Shown: piece after piece, positions 1-9,210 of the stretch
Position numbering within the stretch: the stretch's first letter is position 1
Layout: each line of letters begins with the position of its first letter
Assembly (NCBI GenBank): GCA_963787195.1
Contig: CAWBCI010000003.1
Location: 114,691 to 178,690 of the forward strand
Reading direction: 5' to 3'
From: CAWBCI01 sp963787195
GTDB lineage: Bacteria > Bacteroidota > Bacteroidia > Bacteroidales > JAGOPY01
DNA: 64,000 nt
Position numbers and translations under genes: made by a program
The notes under the pieces: model-generated
Told to the model about the DNA's origin: nothing
Seen by the model: only the letters and a program-made list of their open reading frames with translations
Database searches by the model: none

Positions 1-2
1 AC

Positions 3-2106
3 GATTTTATGACCAATCTGGCGATTACATCCATGGTTTTCGATCCTTCTTCAACCAATATCATGTATGCGGCAACTGGTGAAGGGTTTGGAAATTTTGA
101 TGGATTACCCGGTGCAGGTATTTTTAAAAGTACAAATGGAGGTGTAACATGGAATCAGTTAGCAAGTACAAATAACGATAATTTCAAATATGTACCTCGC
201 TTAGCAGCTCATCCAAACCCGGATAGTGCCGGAGTTATATACGCAGTAACAGCATGGTCAAAAAAGTTGTACAAAACCACTGACGGAGGAACTTCATGGG
301 TCGCAAAAAAAACAACTGCATGCACCGTGCTGGATGTTCGTGTAAACCCCTTAATGCCAAACAAGGTCATTATAGGTTGTAGCAATGATGTTTATCTTTC
401 AACTGACTATGGCGAAACCTGGACGCTGGAAACAACTGGCGTAGCTGGAAAATTACCCGACACTGCAGGAAGATGCGAAGTTACATTTTGTCCTTCAAAT
501 TCCTCTAAAATTTATGTTTCAATGGACAGGAATGGAGGTGAAATTTGGCGCTCAATTGATAGCGGTATAAATTGGTCCCTTATTAATACTGGATCCAATT
601 ATCTTGGCCAAGGGTGGTATGCAAATTCGATTTGGGTTAATCCTGCGAACAGCAACCAATTAGTTGTAGGAGGGGTTGATTTATGGCGCAGTACCGATGG
701 GGGAACCACCTTAACCAGAATCAGCAGGTGGCAGGATTATCATAACGGAGGCGCAGCCAATTCAGCTCATGCTGATCAACACATTATTGTTCAGGCTGCT
801 GATTATAATACTACCTCAAATCCAAAGGTGTATTTTGGAAATGACGGGGGAATTCAAAAAACAGATAATATTTGGACGGTATCACAAAATTCTGGTTGGA
901 CAAATCTGGCAAATACTTCATTAGGTATTACCCAATTTTTTGGAGGATCCGCTTCCAACAACGGCAGTATTATTATTGGAGGTACACAGGATAATGATAA
1001 ATTAAGGTATAAATCGAGTGGTACATGGAGCGGTCCAAATAATTGGTTCCAGGCCAATACAGGAGACGGTGGTTTCGCCGCAGTAAATTATACCAATCCT
1101 TCAATCCTTTATGGCGAATATCCTCCACTCTGGATTTCAAAAAGCACCAATGCTGGAGTGAGTTATGCAGGTGCTACAAATGGTTTGTTAGATGCCGGAA
1201 ATGGTTTGAGAGCATTATTCATTGCCCCTTTTAGTATGGATCCTAACAATCCTGCAAGACTTGTTGCAGGTGGCTCAAGGATATGGCGCACCACCAATGA
1301 TGCCGGAATTTGGTCACAAATAAGAGCCGATGTAGGAAGTTTTATCAACTCAAAAGGTGAAACAGAATATTATAAATGCAGCGCTATTGATATAGATTTT
1401 GGCGTTTCTGCAATAATATGGGTGGGATATGATAATGGTGAAGTTGCCATGACAAGCAATACCGGGGGCTTCTGGACAAGGGTTGATAATAACGATGGAG
1501 GGCTTCCCAACAGGTATGTGACGGATATAGCGATCAATCCCAACAATTCTAACCAGGTTTTCGTGACCTTTGGGGGATATAACAACAACAATGTGTGGTA
1601 TACCCCCGATGCCGGTGTAAACTGGGAAAACAGGAGCGGAACAGTACCCAATAATCTACCCAGTCTCCAGGTAAATACCGTCAGGTTTCATCCAAGCCAT
1701 TTCCAACTGGGTCTATATCGGAACCGACCTGGGTGTGTTTGCCAGCCAGGATGCGGGGATGAACTGGAGTGTCGTGACAAATTTTAATGGTAACGAAGGT
1801 CCGGTAAATACTGAAGTTTCGGAACTCTTCTGGCAGGGGAATGAATTCTTAATAGCTGCTACCCATGGAAGGGGTATGTTCCGCACGGCCGCGCCACCTG
1901 CAGTTATATATGTTAATTCCACTGCAGGCCCGGGAGGTAATGGAAGTCAGTTAAGTCCCTTTCAAACGGTTTATGAGGCATCCCAGGTGGCAGGACCCGG
2001 TACAACCATCTCTATCGAAGCTGGTACTTATACGGAATCTCAGATTATAAATCTTTTTAGGGAGGGCTATATTGTCGTTACTAATGGTACGGTAGTTATT
2101 CAGTAA
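3..2106 (+). pseudogene. BNR/sortilin-type beta-propeller protein, 5' partial and frameshifted
   Basis: The reading frame is open to the left window edge, so the N-terminus is missing. The protein has many repeats with Asp-box-like signatures (STDGGTTWN, KTTDGGTSWV, STDYGETWTL, TPDAGVNWEN), as in Vps10/sortilin-type or BNR glycosidase-like propellers, which are usually secreted in Bacteroidota. The frame breaks at about 1701: dropping one T after the CAT codon at 1698-1700 restores continuous sequence through NWVYIGTDLGVF and on to the stop at 2106. The last ~60 residues (VNSTAGPGGNGSQLSPFQTV) resemble the start of a right-handed beta-helix domain. No T9SS sorting tail is seen, so the 3' end may also be shortened. 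The frameshift is either a sequencing indel or real decay. Substrate unknown. Confidence 0.7.
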
Positions 2107-2465
2107 GAATGAAATAATATTTGAATTAATATAGTTTTCCGATGGTATTATTTTCATAAGATATGATATTGTTGTCGTAATTTATATCCGGAATTTCAGG
2201 TGAAAGCCGTCAATCAGCACCTGTAATTCCTCTGCTCTCACTGAGTTTACTCCTACAGCATCTGCGGTAAAAAAAAGGCAGATTAACCCCGGAGAACCCA
2301 GAAGAGGCGCAGAGGACGGGGAGGATACGAATCATTTTCCATTCTCTCTAGCTGAAAAATTAGATTTTTAAGAATTCCGGGAGAAAGTTATCATTAAGCA
2401 GCTTTCATCCCTCTGAGTCCTCTGGGTCTACTCTGCTACCTCTGTGGTTAAAAAAGGTAAGCAAA
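2107..2465. repeat. Gene-free stretch with two GAGG/CCTCTG-rich segments in inverted orientation
   Basis: No gene is seen here. A purine-rich segment near 2280-2330 (gaacccagaagaggcgcaga) and a pyrimidine-rich segment near 2410-2455 (cctctgagtcctctgggtct) are imperfect inverted relatives. Each lies beside a TTAAAAAA-type tract. This could be an old interspersed repeat pair or a weak hairpin between the convergent flanking genes. Confidence 0.4.
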
Positions 2466-3311
2466 TCACTTTTTATCAAGGCTAATCAAAGGAACCAGGT
2501 TCTGCCCGTAAGGAATCCAGAAAGTTGAGTTCGGACTTTCTGCCGCTTTTTCCATGACCGATGTAAACCTCCACTGAAGGTAAGGGGAGGTGAGACTTTC
2601 AGCAATGATCTTCTGGGCATCAGCTATCCCTCTCGCTTCTATCCTCTTGCGTTCCGACTCCTGGGTCTCTTTCAGAAGCGTGAATTCCATCTGTTCCGAA
2701 GCTTGCTTTTCTTTGATTTTACGTTCGATGGCTGTTTTTACTTCATTGGGAAGCTGTAAGTCCCTTAATAGCACCGACTCTCGTCCGTCCTTATTATCCA
2801 GTATAATATTCCTGGATAAAAATTGTTTTTCAAGCCTGGATGAAATATCAGACGCGATCGTCGTCCGGCTTTTGCTGTAAAGATCCTCACTCTTATAATT
2901 TGCAATTACATCACGGGTTGCACTTCTGAGATTGGGGAGCACGATCTTATCCACCCAATTTGTGCCATAGTCTTTATACATAACAGGAGCGCCATCAGGC
3001 AAGAGGCTGAAAAGCAATGAAATATCTACAGTAGCCGTAAGGCCTTCAGAGGTCGGGGTTTCCATATGTTCTTTAACCTCGATCACCCGCGTATCCATGG
3101 TGACTTTATTTGCCAGCGGATTTACTAACCTCGGACCCGGTAACAGGGGATGCATGCTCACACGTCCCATGAAATCGACAACCTTGACGTTGCCCGCCGG
3201 AACAATTGTACAGGATCTTAAAGCGACTATTATAAAGAGAATACCGACAATTATCAATATTATCATACTTCTTGACATATCCGGAAAAGTCCGGTTTGAT
3301 TGTGTTTCCAT
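2466..3311 (-). CDS. SPFH/prohibitin-family membrane protein
   Basis: A 281-residue protein with an N-terminal membrane anchor at about residues 15-32 (MIILIIVGILFIIVAL). An SPFH domain follows from about residue 33 to 205, starting IVPAGNVKVVDFMGRV. The C-terminal part, about 190-250, is charged and helical (ERKIKEKQASEQMEFTLLKE), matching the coiled-coil oligomerisation region of prohibitins and stomatins. Family members form large ring or cage assemblies that organise membrane microdomains and modulate membrane proteases. There is no NfeD or FtsH partner nearby, so its specific job is unclear. It stands alone, convergent with the upstream propeller gene. The ATG at 3311 is the only sensible start. 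Confidence 0.85.
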   Translation of the reverse strand: METQSNRTFPDMSRSMIILIIVGILFIIVALRSCTIVPAGNVKVVDFMGRVSMHPLLPGPRLVNPLANKVTMDTRVIEVKEHMETPTSEGLTATVDISLLFSLLPDGAPVMYKDYGTNWVDKIVLPNLRSATRDVIANYKSEDLYSKSRTTIASDISSRLEKQFLSRNIILDNKDGRESVLLRDLQLPNEVKTAIERKIKEKQASEQMEFTLLKETQESERKRIEARGIADAQKIIAESLTSPYLQWRFTSVMEKAAESPNSTFWIPYGQNLVPLISLDKK

Positions 3312-3429
3312 AATTAAAGTTTTTGGTTATTGATTCTGCAAAGCAGTATTAGTCAAAGGTCGCCTTTTTTAAGGGATAAAAAGGTATAAAATTTAGCAAT
3401 GGAGCATTAGCGCGATATATTTTCCTTCT

Positions 3430-4413
3430 TCATTTATTTTTTGGCTGAAATTTTAATATGGTCCCTTCATGGCCAGCGCCCTCATTTGAAATGTATAATG
3501 TGGCATCCGGGCCGAAACATATGCCTTCCGGCTGACGAAATATCTGCGAATTGAGCTCTATTATGGCCAGCATTTTTCCCTCCCGGCTGAATACCGTCAA
3601 TAGCTTACCTACAGAGCCCAGGATGTATAGATTCCCTGTTTGAGGATGGATCGCAATACCTGATGGCTGAAAGCTTTTATCTCCATTCGATGGATCCAGG
3701 TATGCCATTATTTCAAGCCCCAGCCGGGTCATGCCATTGTAATTACTGTAATATCTGATACTGTCCAGGCTGATCAATAAAAAAAGATCCTTGTCCAATT
3801 TTTTACTTTCAGGATTAAAACTATAAACAGCTTTATAGTCCCCTCCATTTTTTTCATCCAGAAAAGGATGGCCTTTACAGGCAATGAGAAGATTCTTATT
3901 CAAGGGATCATAAGCCAGGCCTTCTGCATTATTCCTGCCTGATAATTCAGTAGTATGTTTTTTTACCTTCGGATAGGCATCCTTTATAAAATCTTTCACT
4001 TTATACAAAGTCCCATTACTTTTTAAAACCCAGGCATCATTCCCAATTAGTTCTATTCCTTCAAAATCGCCATCATCAGCAAATTCTATTTTCGATTCGA
4101 TTTTACCGGCCTTCAGATTGAAAACATAAATAATTCCTTTTTCATCCTGAACGCAGGCAAGTCTGTCAGGATCAATAAAACTCAAACCTGAGATTTCAAC
4201 GAGCGTTTTTGGCATTTTCCATGATTTATCGGGCTTATTCAGTTGGTATGGAAAATTATAAGCAGGATTTTTAAAGAGGGTATAAGTATCATTATCCTGC
4301 GGGAAAACTGTTGAACAACAGGTTGAGAAGAGTATCAGCAATAGTGCATATAACCGATGGGTTAACCCATCAGTTATCACAGATAATATAGTGCTTGCAT
4401 CCAGGAAGTACAT
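3430..4413 (-). CDS. SdiA-regulated-like (YjiK-type) secreted beta-propeller protein
   Basis: 327 residues. The N-terminus is hydrophobic (LYALLLILFSTCCST), so it is a signal peptide and probably a lipoprotein signal with Cys32 or Cys33; the exact start is uncertain because no internal Met precedes the signal. The body carries propeller-type repeats: EISGLSFIDPDRLACVQDE, GDFEGIELIGNDAWVLKSNG, NAEGLAYDPLNKNLLIACKG, PSGIAIHPQTGNLYILGS and QPEGICFGPDATLYISNEG. This order of ISG, DFEG, AEG, PSG and PEG motifs is typical of the SdiA-regulated/YjiK family, whose biochemical role is not established. It probably sits in the periplasm or outer membrane. Downstream is the SPFH gene (119 bp gap), upstream the HD-PycTM gene; all three lie on the same strand but with gaps. 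Confidence 0.75.
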   Translation of the reverse strand: MYFLDASTILSVITDGLTHRLYALLLILFSTCCSTVFPQDNDTYTLFKNPAYNFPYQLNKPDKSWKMPKTLVEISGLSFIDPDRLACVQDEKGIIYVFNLKAGKIESKIEFADDGDFEGIELIGNDAWVLKSNGTLYKVKDFIKDAYPKVKKHTTELSGRNNAEGLAYDPLNKNLLIACKGHPFLDEKNGGDYKAVYSFNPESKKLDKDLFLLISLDSIRYYSNYNGMTRLGLEIMAYLDPSNGDKSFQPSGIAIHPQTGNLYILGSVGKLLTVFSREGKMLAIIELNSQIFRQPEGICFGPDATLYISNEGAGHEGTILKFQPKNK

Positions 4414-4473
4414 TAAATTTCAGCTTGATGATTTTTCAGCCTTAAGGCCTCCCCGAAGGCTCATTAAAGAATA

Positions 4474-5658
4474 TCAAAACGGACTAAGCGGTAATAAAAT
4501 ATTTAGCAGGAAAACAATTACAGTCAGGATGATGCCTATCATGAATACATTGTAAGCTATTTTAACCAACCTGAATTTTTTTGATAGGATTTTGCCTAAT
4601 GAATATTGATTTTTAATCATTATGGAATAAAGATGTTCATCATCTTTCATCATATCCTTGAAAGCTTTCAGATAATCTTCATAACTTAATTTGACGAAAT
4701 TCCCGAAAAAGATAAGGTCAACATTCTTTTGCTCAATATCAAGCTCTGAAAATTTAATGTTACGCACATTTGGTCTTGTTGACATAATAGCGATAATTAT
4801 CGTTATTAAACAGATAATCAGAAAGAGAAGAATAGGCACAATATTATGGGACATATTTCCAATTCTGCCGGCAAGCATGGTAATAATGATTGAGATAATA
4901 ATTGCATTGACTGATATCAGGATATTCGATTTGCGATCCGCCATAGTATTCAGAGTGATTTGATTACGTGCTGTCAGACGGAATAAAGTTTCAACGCCTC
5001 TCGGGTATGAATTGCTTTTTTTATCGGTGTTTTCTTTTTTATTTTCTATTAATTTACGCCTTTTCATCCGCTCGCTTATTCGTTTGGCCGTGGCTTCTTT
5101 TTTAGCTTGAAGTATCGTCTTTCCATATTCAGTAAAATAGCTGTGTTTTGTAAAAAAATCAATACTTCCTTTTTCGAAAATGCTGCGTTTGTGGAACTTG
5201 GATTTCGCCAGGGCTCTTTCATCATAAAGCAGATCAAATTGTTCCAGGGCATTTTCAGATGCAATATACATCATGTCAGCATCACAAAGCACTTCCGCAA
5301 TTTTATCCTTCGGGCCTTCATATTGTTTAGTTGCCTTGATTATTTCAGAAATATGATCGATGCTTTGCTGATCAACTGCATGTTCTGCCAAAAATGCAGA
5401 TGTAATTTTTATGCTTTCCTCCTTATAATTTTCATAAGAATTCACATATCCCGTATCATGAAACAAGGCACATATCCTGAGAATATTCATTTCGTCAGCA
5501 CTCAGATCTGTTTGCGCTCCAATAGTTTCAGCATATTTTTTAACCAGTAGAGCATGATTGAAATTATGAAAAAGGATATTTTCAGGTAATTTTTCAGAAA
5601 GCAATGCAGAAAGATAATTTTCTGATTCAGCAATTAAAAGATCATTAATTTTACTCAT
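4474..5658 (-). CDS. HD phosphohydrolase fused to a Pycsar-effector-like transmembrane domain
   Basis: 394 residues from the ATG at 5658. An in-frame extension to 5838 exists, but it has no homology-like content and would overlap the divergent gene. Residues 1-180 form an HD domain: HNFNH at 31-35, the HD pair in LFHDTGY at 67-68 and CDADM at 125-129, as expected for metal binding. Residues ~222-394 match the Pycsar effector (DUF5706) pattern: ETLFRLTARNQITLNTMADRKSNIL, then transmembrane helices at about 246-265, 274-293 and 370-388. In known Pycsar systems such membrane effectors respond to cCMP or cUMP and damage the inner membrane during phage infection. No uridylate or cytidylate cyclase gene adjoins it, so defence function is inference only; HD-PycTM fusions may act alone or be housekeeping proteins. 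Confidence 0.8.
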   Translation of the reverse strand: MSKINDLLIAESENYLSALLSEKLPENILFHNFNHALLVKKYAETIGAQTDLSADEMNILRICALFHDTGYVNSYENYKEESIKITSAFLAEHAVDQQSIDHISEIIKATKQYEGPKDKIAEVLCDADMMYIASENALEQFDLLYDERALAKSKFHKRSIFEKGSIDFFTKHSYFTEYGKTILQAKKEATAKRISERMKRRKLIENKKENTDKKSNSYPRGVETLFRLTARNQITLNTMADRKSNILISVNAIIISIIITMLAGRIGNMSHNIVPILLFLIICLITIIIAIMSTRPNVRNIKFSELDIEQKNVDLIFFGNFVKLSYEDYLKAFKDMMKDDEHLYSIMIKNQYSLGKILSKKFRLVKIAYNVFMIGIILTVIVFLLNILLPLSPF

Positions 5659-5809
5659 AATGCATTGTAGATTAATTATCAAAAATACTAAACTATTGAC
5701 CTGAATCCTGTTGATTTTCATTTTTGTCCCCGTCATTTGCAACTTTTTATCTTCCAAAAGGTTAATATAGTGATACAAACACAAATTTTGAATGACACTA
5801 AACAGCTTC

Positions 5810-6859
5810 ATGAATAAAACAGCATGCTTAATTATCATAGCCGGTTTTATTTCCTTCAGTAATTTATTGGCTCAGGATAACATCATTGGGCAGCCTATGC
5901 CTTTATTTCAGTCTGAAGAAATATTGGATCTTGATTTACAAGCCGACTTTAAAACTGTATTTTCTGTAAAGGATGATTCAACCTTGTTCCCTGCAACGAT
6001 TTCTTTAAGGGATAATGCAGGCATGAAAAGAACGATTGATATCAGGATAAGAACACGTGGCCATACACGCCGTGAAAATGATGTTTGCAGTTTTACTCCC
6101 TTGCTTTTAAATTTCCCCAAAAAAGAAACTAAAAACACGCCTTTCAAGGGGCAAAAATCTATAAAACTTGTGACGCATTGTAACAAGCCCCACTCATTTG
6201 AACAAAATACTATATTGGAATATTTAATATATAAGGTTTATAATGTTTTGACCGATAGTTCTTTTAAAGTGAGGCCTGCTTATATTAATTATGTTTATCA
6301 AGGTAAAAAGGCAGATACTGTGCGGAAATTCGCCTTTTTTATCGAGCGTGAAAAATATCTGGCCCGACGCCTGAAAGGAATCGAAATAGAGGATGAACAG
6401 ATACATCCCAACCGCTTGAATCCTTATCAAACCTGTTTGATGGATATGTTTCAATATATGATTGGAAATACCGATTATTCGATTTATAAACTCCATAATA
6501 TCGTATTGGTAGTCGATTCTTCACGCATATATTCACCCCTGGCGATTCCCTATGATTTTGACTGGAGTGGATTGATTTCAGCGATTTATGCTGTACCACA
6601 TCCTTTAATAAATGCGGACAAAGTGAGTGTAAGGGTTTATCGTGGATTTAAGAAAAGCCCGGAAATCGTCTCTCAAACTATTCAGGTATTCAATGCGAAA
6701 AAGCAGGAAATTTATCAATTATTCGAAAATTGTGAATTATTGGATAATAATAGAAAAAAACAGGTCGTCAATTATTTAGATGAATTTTACCTGATCATTA
6801 ACAATGACCGGAGTGTGAAAAGAGAGTTTTTTGATAATGCCAGGGTGGTACACGACTAG
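5810..6859 (+). CDS. Secreted CotH-kinase-like protein
   Basis: 349 residues beginning at the ATG at 5810; the signal peptide is NKTACLIIIAGFISFSNLLAQ. The segment IRIRTRGHTRRENDVCSFTP followed by LLLNFPKKETKNTPFKGQKS and SIKLVTHCNK resembles the nucleotide-binding half of the CotH atypical kinase family. Later FQYMIGNTDYSIYKLHNIVL and IPYDFDWSGLI resemble the catalytic and metal-binding loops (the DFD residues). CotH proteins phosphorylate other proteins in spore coats; the Bacteroidota relatives are exported and have no known substrate. It is divergent from the HD-PycTM gene, with about 150 bp shared upstream region, and is followed by a 7-bp tandem repeat. The assignment rests on motif order only. 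Confidence 0.5.
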   Translation: MNKTACLIIIAGFISFSNLLAQDNIIGQPMPLFQSEEILDLDLQADFKTVFSVKDDSTLFPATISLRDNAGMKRTIDIRIRTRGHTRRENDVCSFTPLLLNFPKKETKNTPFKGQKSIKLVTHCNKPHSFEQNTILEYLIYKVYNVLTDSSFKVRPAYINYVYQGKKADTVRKFAFFIEREKYLARRLKGIEIEDEQIHPNRLNPYQTCLMDMFQYMIGNTDYSIYKLHNIVLVVDSSRIYSPLAIPYDFDWSGLISAIYAVPHPLINADKVSVRVYRGFKKSPEIVSQTIQVFNAKKQEIYQLFENCELLDNNRKKQVVNYLDEFYLIINNDRSVKREFFDNARVVHD

Positions 6860-6865
6860 AAGAAG

Positions 6866-6907
6866 AGTGTAGAGTGTAGAGTGTAGAGTGTAGAGTGTAG
6901 AGTGTAG
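6866..6907 (+). repeat. 7-bp tandem repeat, six units, directly abutting a start codon
   Basis: Six perfect units of AGTGTAG run up to the base before the ATG at 6908. The same heptamer array occurs at 9151-9189. It lies where the untranslated leader and any ribosome-binding site of the ankyrin-phosphatase gene would be. Confidence 0.9.
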
Positions 6908-8533
6908 ATGAATAAATTATTAATGCTTATGAATAGGGGCATCTTGAAAATATGGGTAATATTAATGGCTATTGTTTGGTCTGTTCCTGTAATAGGGCAG
7001 GACAAAGAAGAGAAATCAGCAATAAAAGCTATTAAAAATGGTGATATTGAATTATTAAAATCATACCTGAATAAGCATCCGGATTTAAATTGTGAATTCA
7101 GTAATGGGAAAACCGGATTATATTATGCAATTGTAAATGACCAGGTTAAAACAAGTGAATTCTTACTTAAGAGAGGGGCCAATCCAAATTTTATCGTAAA
7201 TGATCATTCCACATTGGTTTGGGCAATAAAATACGGCCGGGCAAGAATAGTCAGGTATTTGATAGAATATGGAGCTGAGGTGAATACACTTGATGAAAAA
7301 CTTCGTACACCATTGATTTATGCTGCAGGACTTGACAATCTGGAAATTTGTAAAATACTTATTGATAGGGGCGCTGATCCTTTACCCACAAACCTGAAGG
7401 AAAAACCTGCCAGCAATTATGCCCACTTTCCTGACGAATCACTTACTTATAAGTACCTGCTGTTGATGGAAAAGCTATACAAAAGTCAGGATACGATTCC
7501 TTCCATGCATGATGGTCCCTATATTTACCAGGATGGTGATGACCAAATAGTGATGACCTATTACGAGCATAATCAGGCTAAAAGCCTCACCCGTCTTATT
7601 GAGAAAACCATTGATTTAGGAAAAACAGATACGATTGTTGAGGGAATAGTTTGGGACCCGAACTCCTATCACATTATACACAAGTATAATCCGAATCCTG
7701 ATTCAATCAATACAAGTGGAAATATATTCGCTATCGGGGATATTCATGGCAGGTACCATGCCCTAGTAAATCTTTTAAAGAATAATAAAATCATTGATTC
7801 TGATTTAAACTGGATTTTTGGTAATGGTCAGCTTGTTTTACTGGGTGATGTATTTGATCGCGGTGACCTGGTTACTGAGACCTTATGGTTTCTCTATGAA
7901 TTGGAAATTCAGGCTCAAAAATCCGGAGGGAATGTACATCTCTTATTGGGAAATCATGAAATAATGGAAATGACCGGAGATGATCGCTATCTAAACGACA
8001 AATACAGGTATTTCACTCAATATACACGAACTGATTATTCTCAGTTATATGAAAAAAATACAGTGTTGGGAAGATGGTTGCGAAGTCAGAATGTAATTGT
8101 CCGGATCAATGACTATTTATTCCTGCACGCGGGCATTTCACCTCAGTTTGCAGTACATGCTTATGCATTTTCAGACCTTAATTCCAGGGTCCGGAATTAC
8201 CTCAATTCTGATTATAATATTAAAAAGGGAAGTGAGGAAGATTTTATTTTAGGCGCCTTTGGTCCGCTTTGGTACAGGGGATATGGAAATTTTAAGGTCA
8301 ATTTTCCGGAGCTCTCACAAGAATTCATTGATATATATTTAAATTCAAAAGGCCTGAAAAGGATGATCCATGGACATGATAATCAAGACTCAATCAGTAC
8401 ATCTTATGAAGGAAAAATTATCTCTTGTGATGTGGAAATTGATGAAAGTGGAAAATCGGCCCAGGGATTATTAATTTCCGGGGATGAGATATACAAGTGC
8501 TTCTCTGATGGGAGGAGAGAGAGGATTGAATGA
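6908..8533 (+). CDS. Secreted ankyrin-repeat and calcineurin-like metallophosphoesterase fusion
   Basis: 541 residues. A signal peptide (about 1-31, ending VPVIGQ) is followed by ankyrin repeats at about 33-165 (SNGKTGLYYAIVNDQVKTSE, LRTPLIYAAGLDNLEICKIL). A PPP-like metallophosphoesterase domain begins near residue 270 with GDIHGR (277-282), GDVFDRGD (313-320) and GNHE (348-351), then HAGIS and MIHGHD. These supply the two-metal ligands and indicate an active protein or small-molecule phosphatase. The layout resembles Shewanella-like (Shelph) phosphatases, which are periplasmic in bacteria. Ankyrin repeats ahead of the catalytic domain suggest a protein partner or substrate. The next ATG at 6932 is an alternative start that would place the heptamer array slightly further away. 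Confidence 0.85.
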   Translation: MNKLLMLMNRGILKIWVILMAIVWSVPVIGQDKEEKSAIKAIKNGDIELLKSYLNKHPDLNCEFSNGKTGLYYAIVNDQVKTSEFLLKRGANPNFIVNDHSTLVWAIKYGRARIVRYLIEYGAEVNTLDEKLRTPLIYAAGLDNLEICKILIDRGADPLPTNLKEKPASNYAHFPDESLTYKYLLLMEKLYKSQDTIPSMHDGPYIYQDGDDQIVMTYYEHNQAKSLTRLIEKTIDLGKTDTIVEGIVWDPNSYHIIHKYNPNPDSINTSGNIFAIGDIHGRYHALVNLLKNNKIIDSDLNWIFGNGQLVLLGDVFDRGDLVTETLWFLYELEIQAQKSGGNVHLLLGNHEIMEMTGDDRYLNDKYRYFTQYTRTDYSQLYEKNTVLGRWLRSQNVIVRINDYLFLHAGISPQFAVHAYAFSDLNSRVRNYLNSDYNIKKGSEEDFILGAFGPLWYRGYGNFKVNFPELSQEFIDIYLNSKGLKRMIHGHDNQDSISTSYEGKIISCDVEIDESGKSAQGLLISGDEIYKCFSDGRRERIE

Positions 8534-8680
8534 AATTACGCGATTGTCGCTTGTCGATTTTCGAATTTCGATTTGGATGTTCGATATTCGATATTCGATG
8601 TTCGGTTTTTATAGTTGGAAATCGGATATTGGATTGCGCTTCATATAAATAGAAGATGTTCTCACTATATGAATAATAAC
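8534..8680. repeat. TCGAT-rich low-complexity intergenic repeat
   Basis: Runs of gattttcgaatttcgattt and gatattcgatattcgatgtt make up this spacer. The same vocabulary recurs at about 10165-10310, 10990-11060, 19745-19975, 20085-20130, 20505-20575, 38570-38625, 49850-49940 and 55645-55685. No gene is seen in it. Confidence 0.7.
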
Positions 8681-8688
8681 TAATTTTG
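8681..8688 (+). promoter_or_regulatory. Candidate Bacteroidota -7 element TAATTTTG upstream of the rhodanese gene
   Basis: TAATTTTG fits the TAnnTTTG consensus and lies 16 bp before the ATG at 8705, giving a short A-rich leader. No clear -33 TTG box was assigned. Confidence 0.5.
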
Positions 8689-8704
8689 CAAGAAATTTAA
8701 AAAC

Positions 8705-9152
8705 ATGAAAACAAAGATCAATATAATCATCTTATTCGCAATTGTGGCATCATTTGCAGCAAGCTGCCAGGGAGTAACAAGCGGTCAGAAAGAACCCTGG
8801 AGCCAATCTCAATTGCTGGAACCCTCAAGCCTGGCGAAAACCATTAACAATCCGGATGCTAAGCAACCCATCGTCTTTTGCATAGGACCCCAGGCTGTGA
8901 TCAAAGGCTCGGTGGATATAGGCCCTACAGGAAATAAAGCAAACCTGGACAAACTCCAGGCAAGACTTGAAAAGTTACCCAAAGATGCCGATATAGTGAT
9001 CTATTGCGGCTGCTGTCCTTTCAGCCGTTGTCCCGAACATCAGGCCGGCCTTCGATCTTCTGAACAAAATGCAATTCAAGAATCAGAAGCTGCTGGATCT
9101 GAAGCAAAATGTTAAGGTAGATTGGATAGACAAAGGATACCCTGTTGAATAG
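8705..9152 (+). pseudogene. Rhodanese-like lipoprotein, single-base frameshift near the 3' end
   Basis: A lipoprotein signal (IVASFAASC) is followed by a compact rhodanese-type fold with GPQAVIKGSVDIGP and the active-site loop IVIYCGCCPFSRCP. As read, the frame turns nonsensical after SRCP and stops at 9115. Removing one C from the run 9032-9034 gives NIRPAFDLLNKMQFKNQKLL, then VDWIDKGYPVE and a stop at 9150-9152, a sensible family ending and a total of 148 residues. Rhodanese domains transfer sulfane sulfur via the loop Cys; a periplasmic lipoprotein form is common in Bacteroidota. The repaired stop codon overlaps the first bases of the 9151 heptamer array. The indel may be a sequencing error. 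Confidence 0.7.
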
Positions 9153-9189
9153 TGTAGAGTGTAGAGTGTAGAGTGTAGAGTGTAGAGTG
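9151..9189 (+). repeat. 7-bp tandem repeat, about five units, starting at a stop codon
   Basis: Five AGTGTAG units plus a partial one. It begins on the second base of the repaired TAG stop of the rhodanese gene and ends about 20 bp before the thioredoxin ATG at 9211. The unit is the same as at 6866-6907. Confidence 0.9.
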
Positions 9190-9210
9190 AAAAATATTGA
9201 GAAATGAGAA

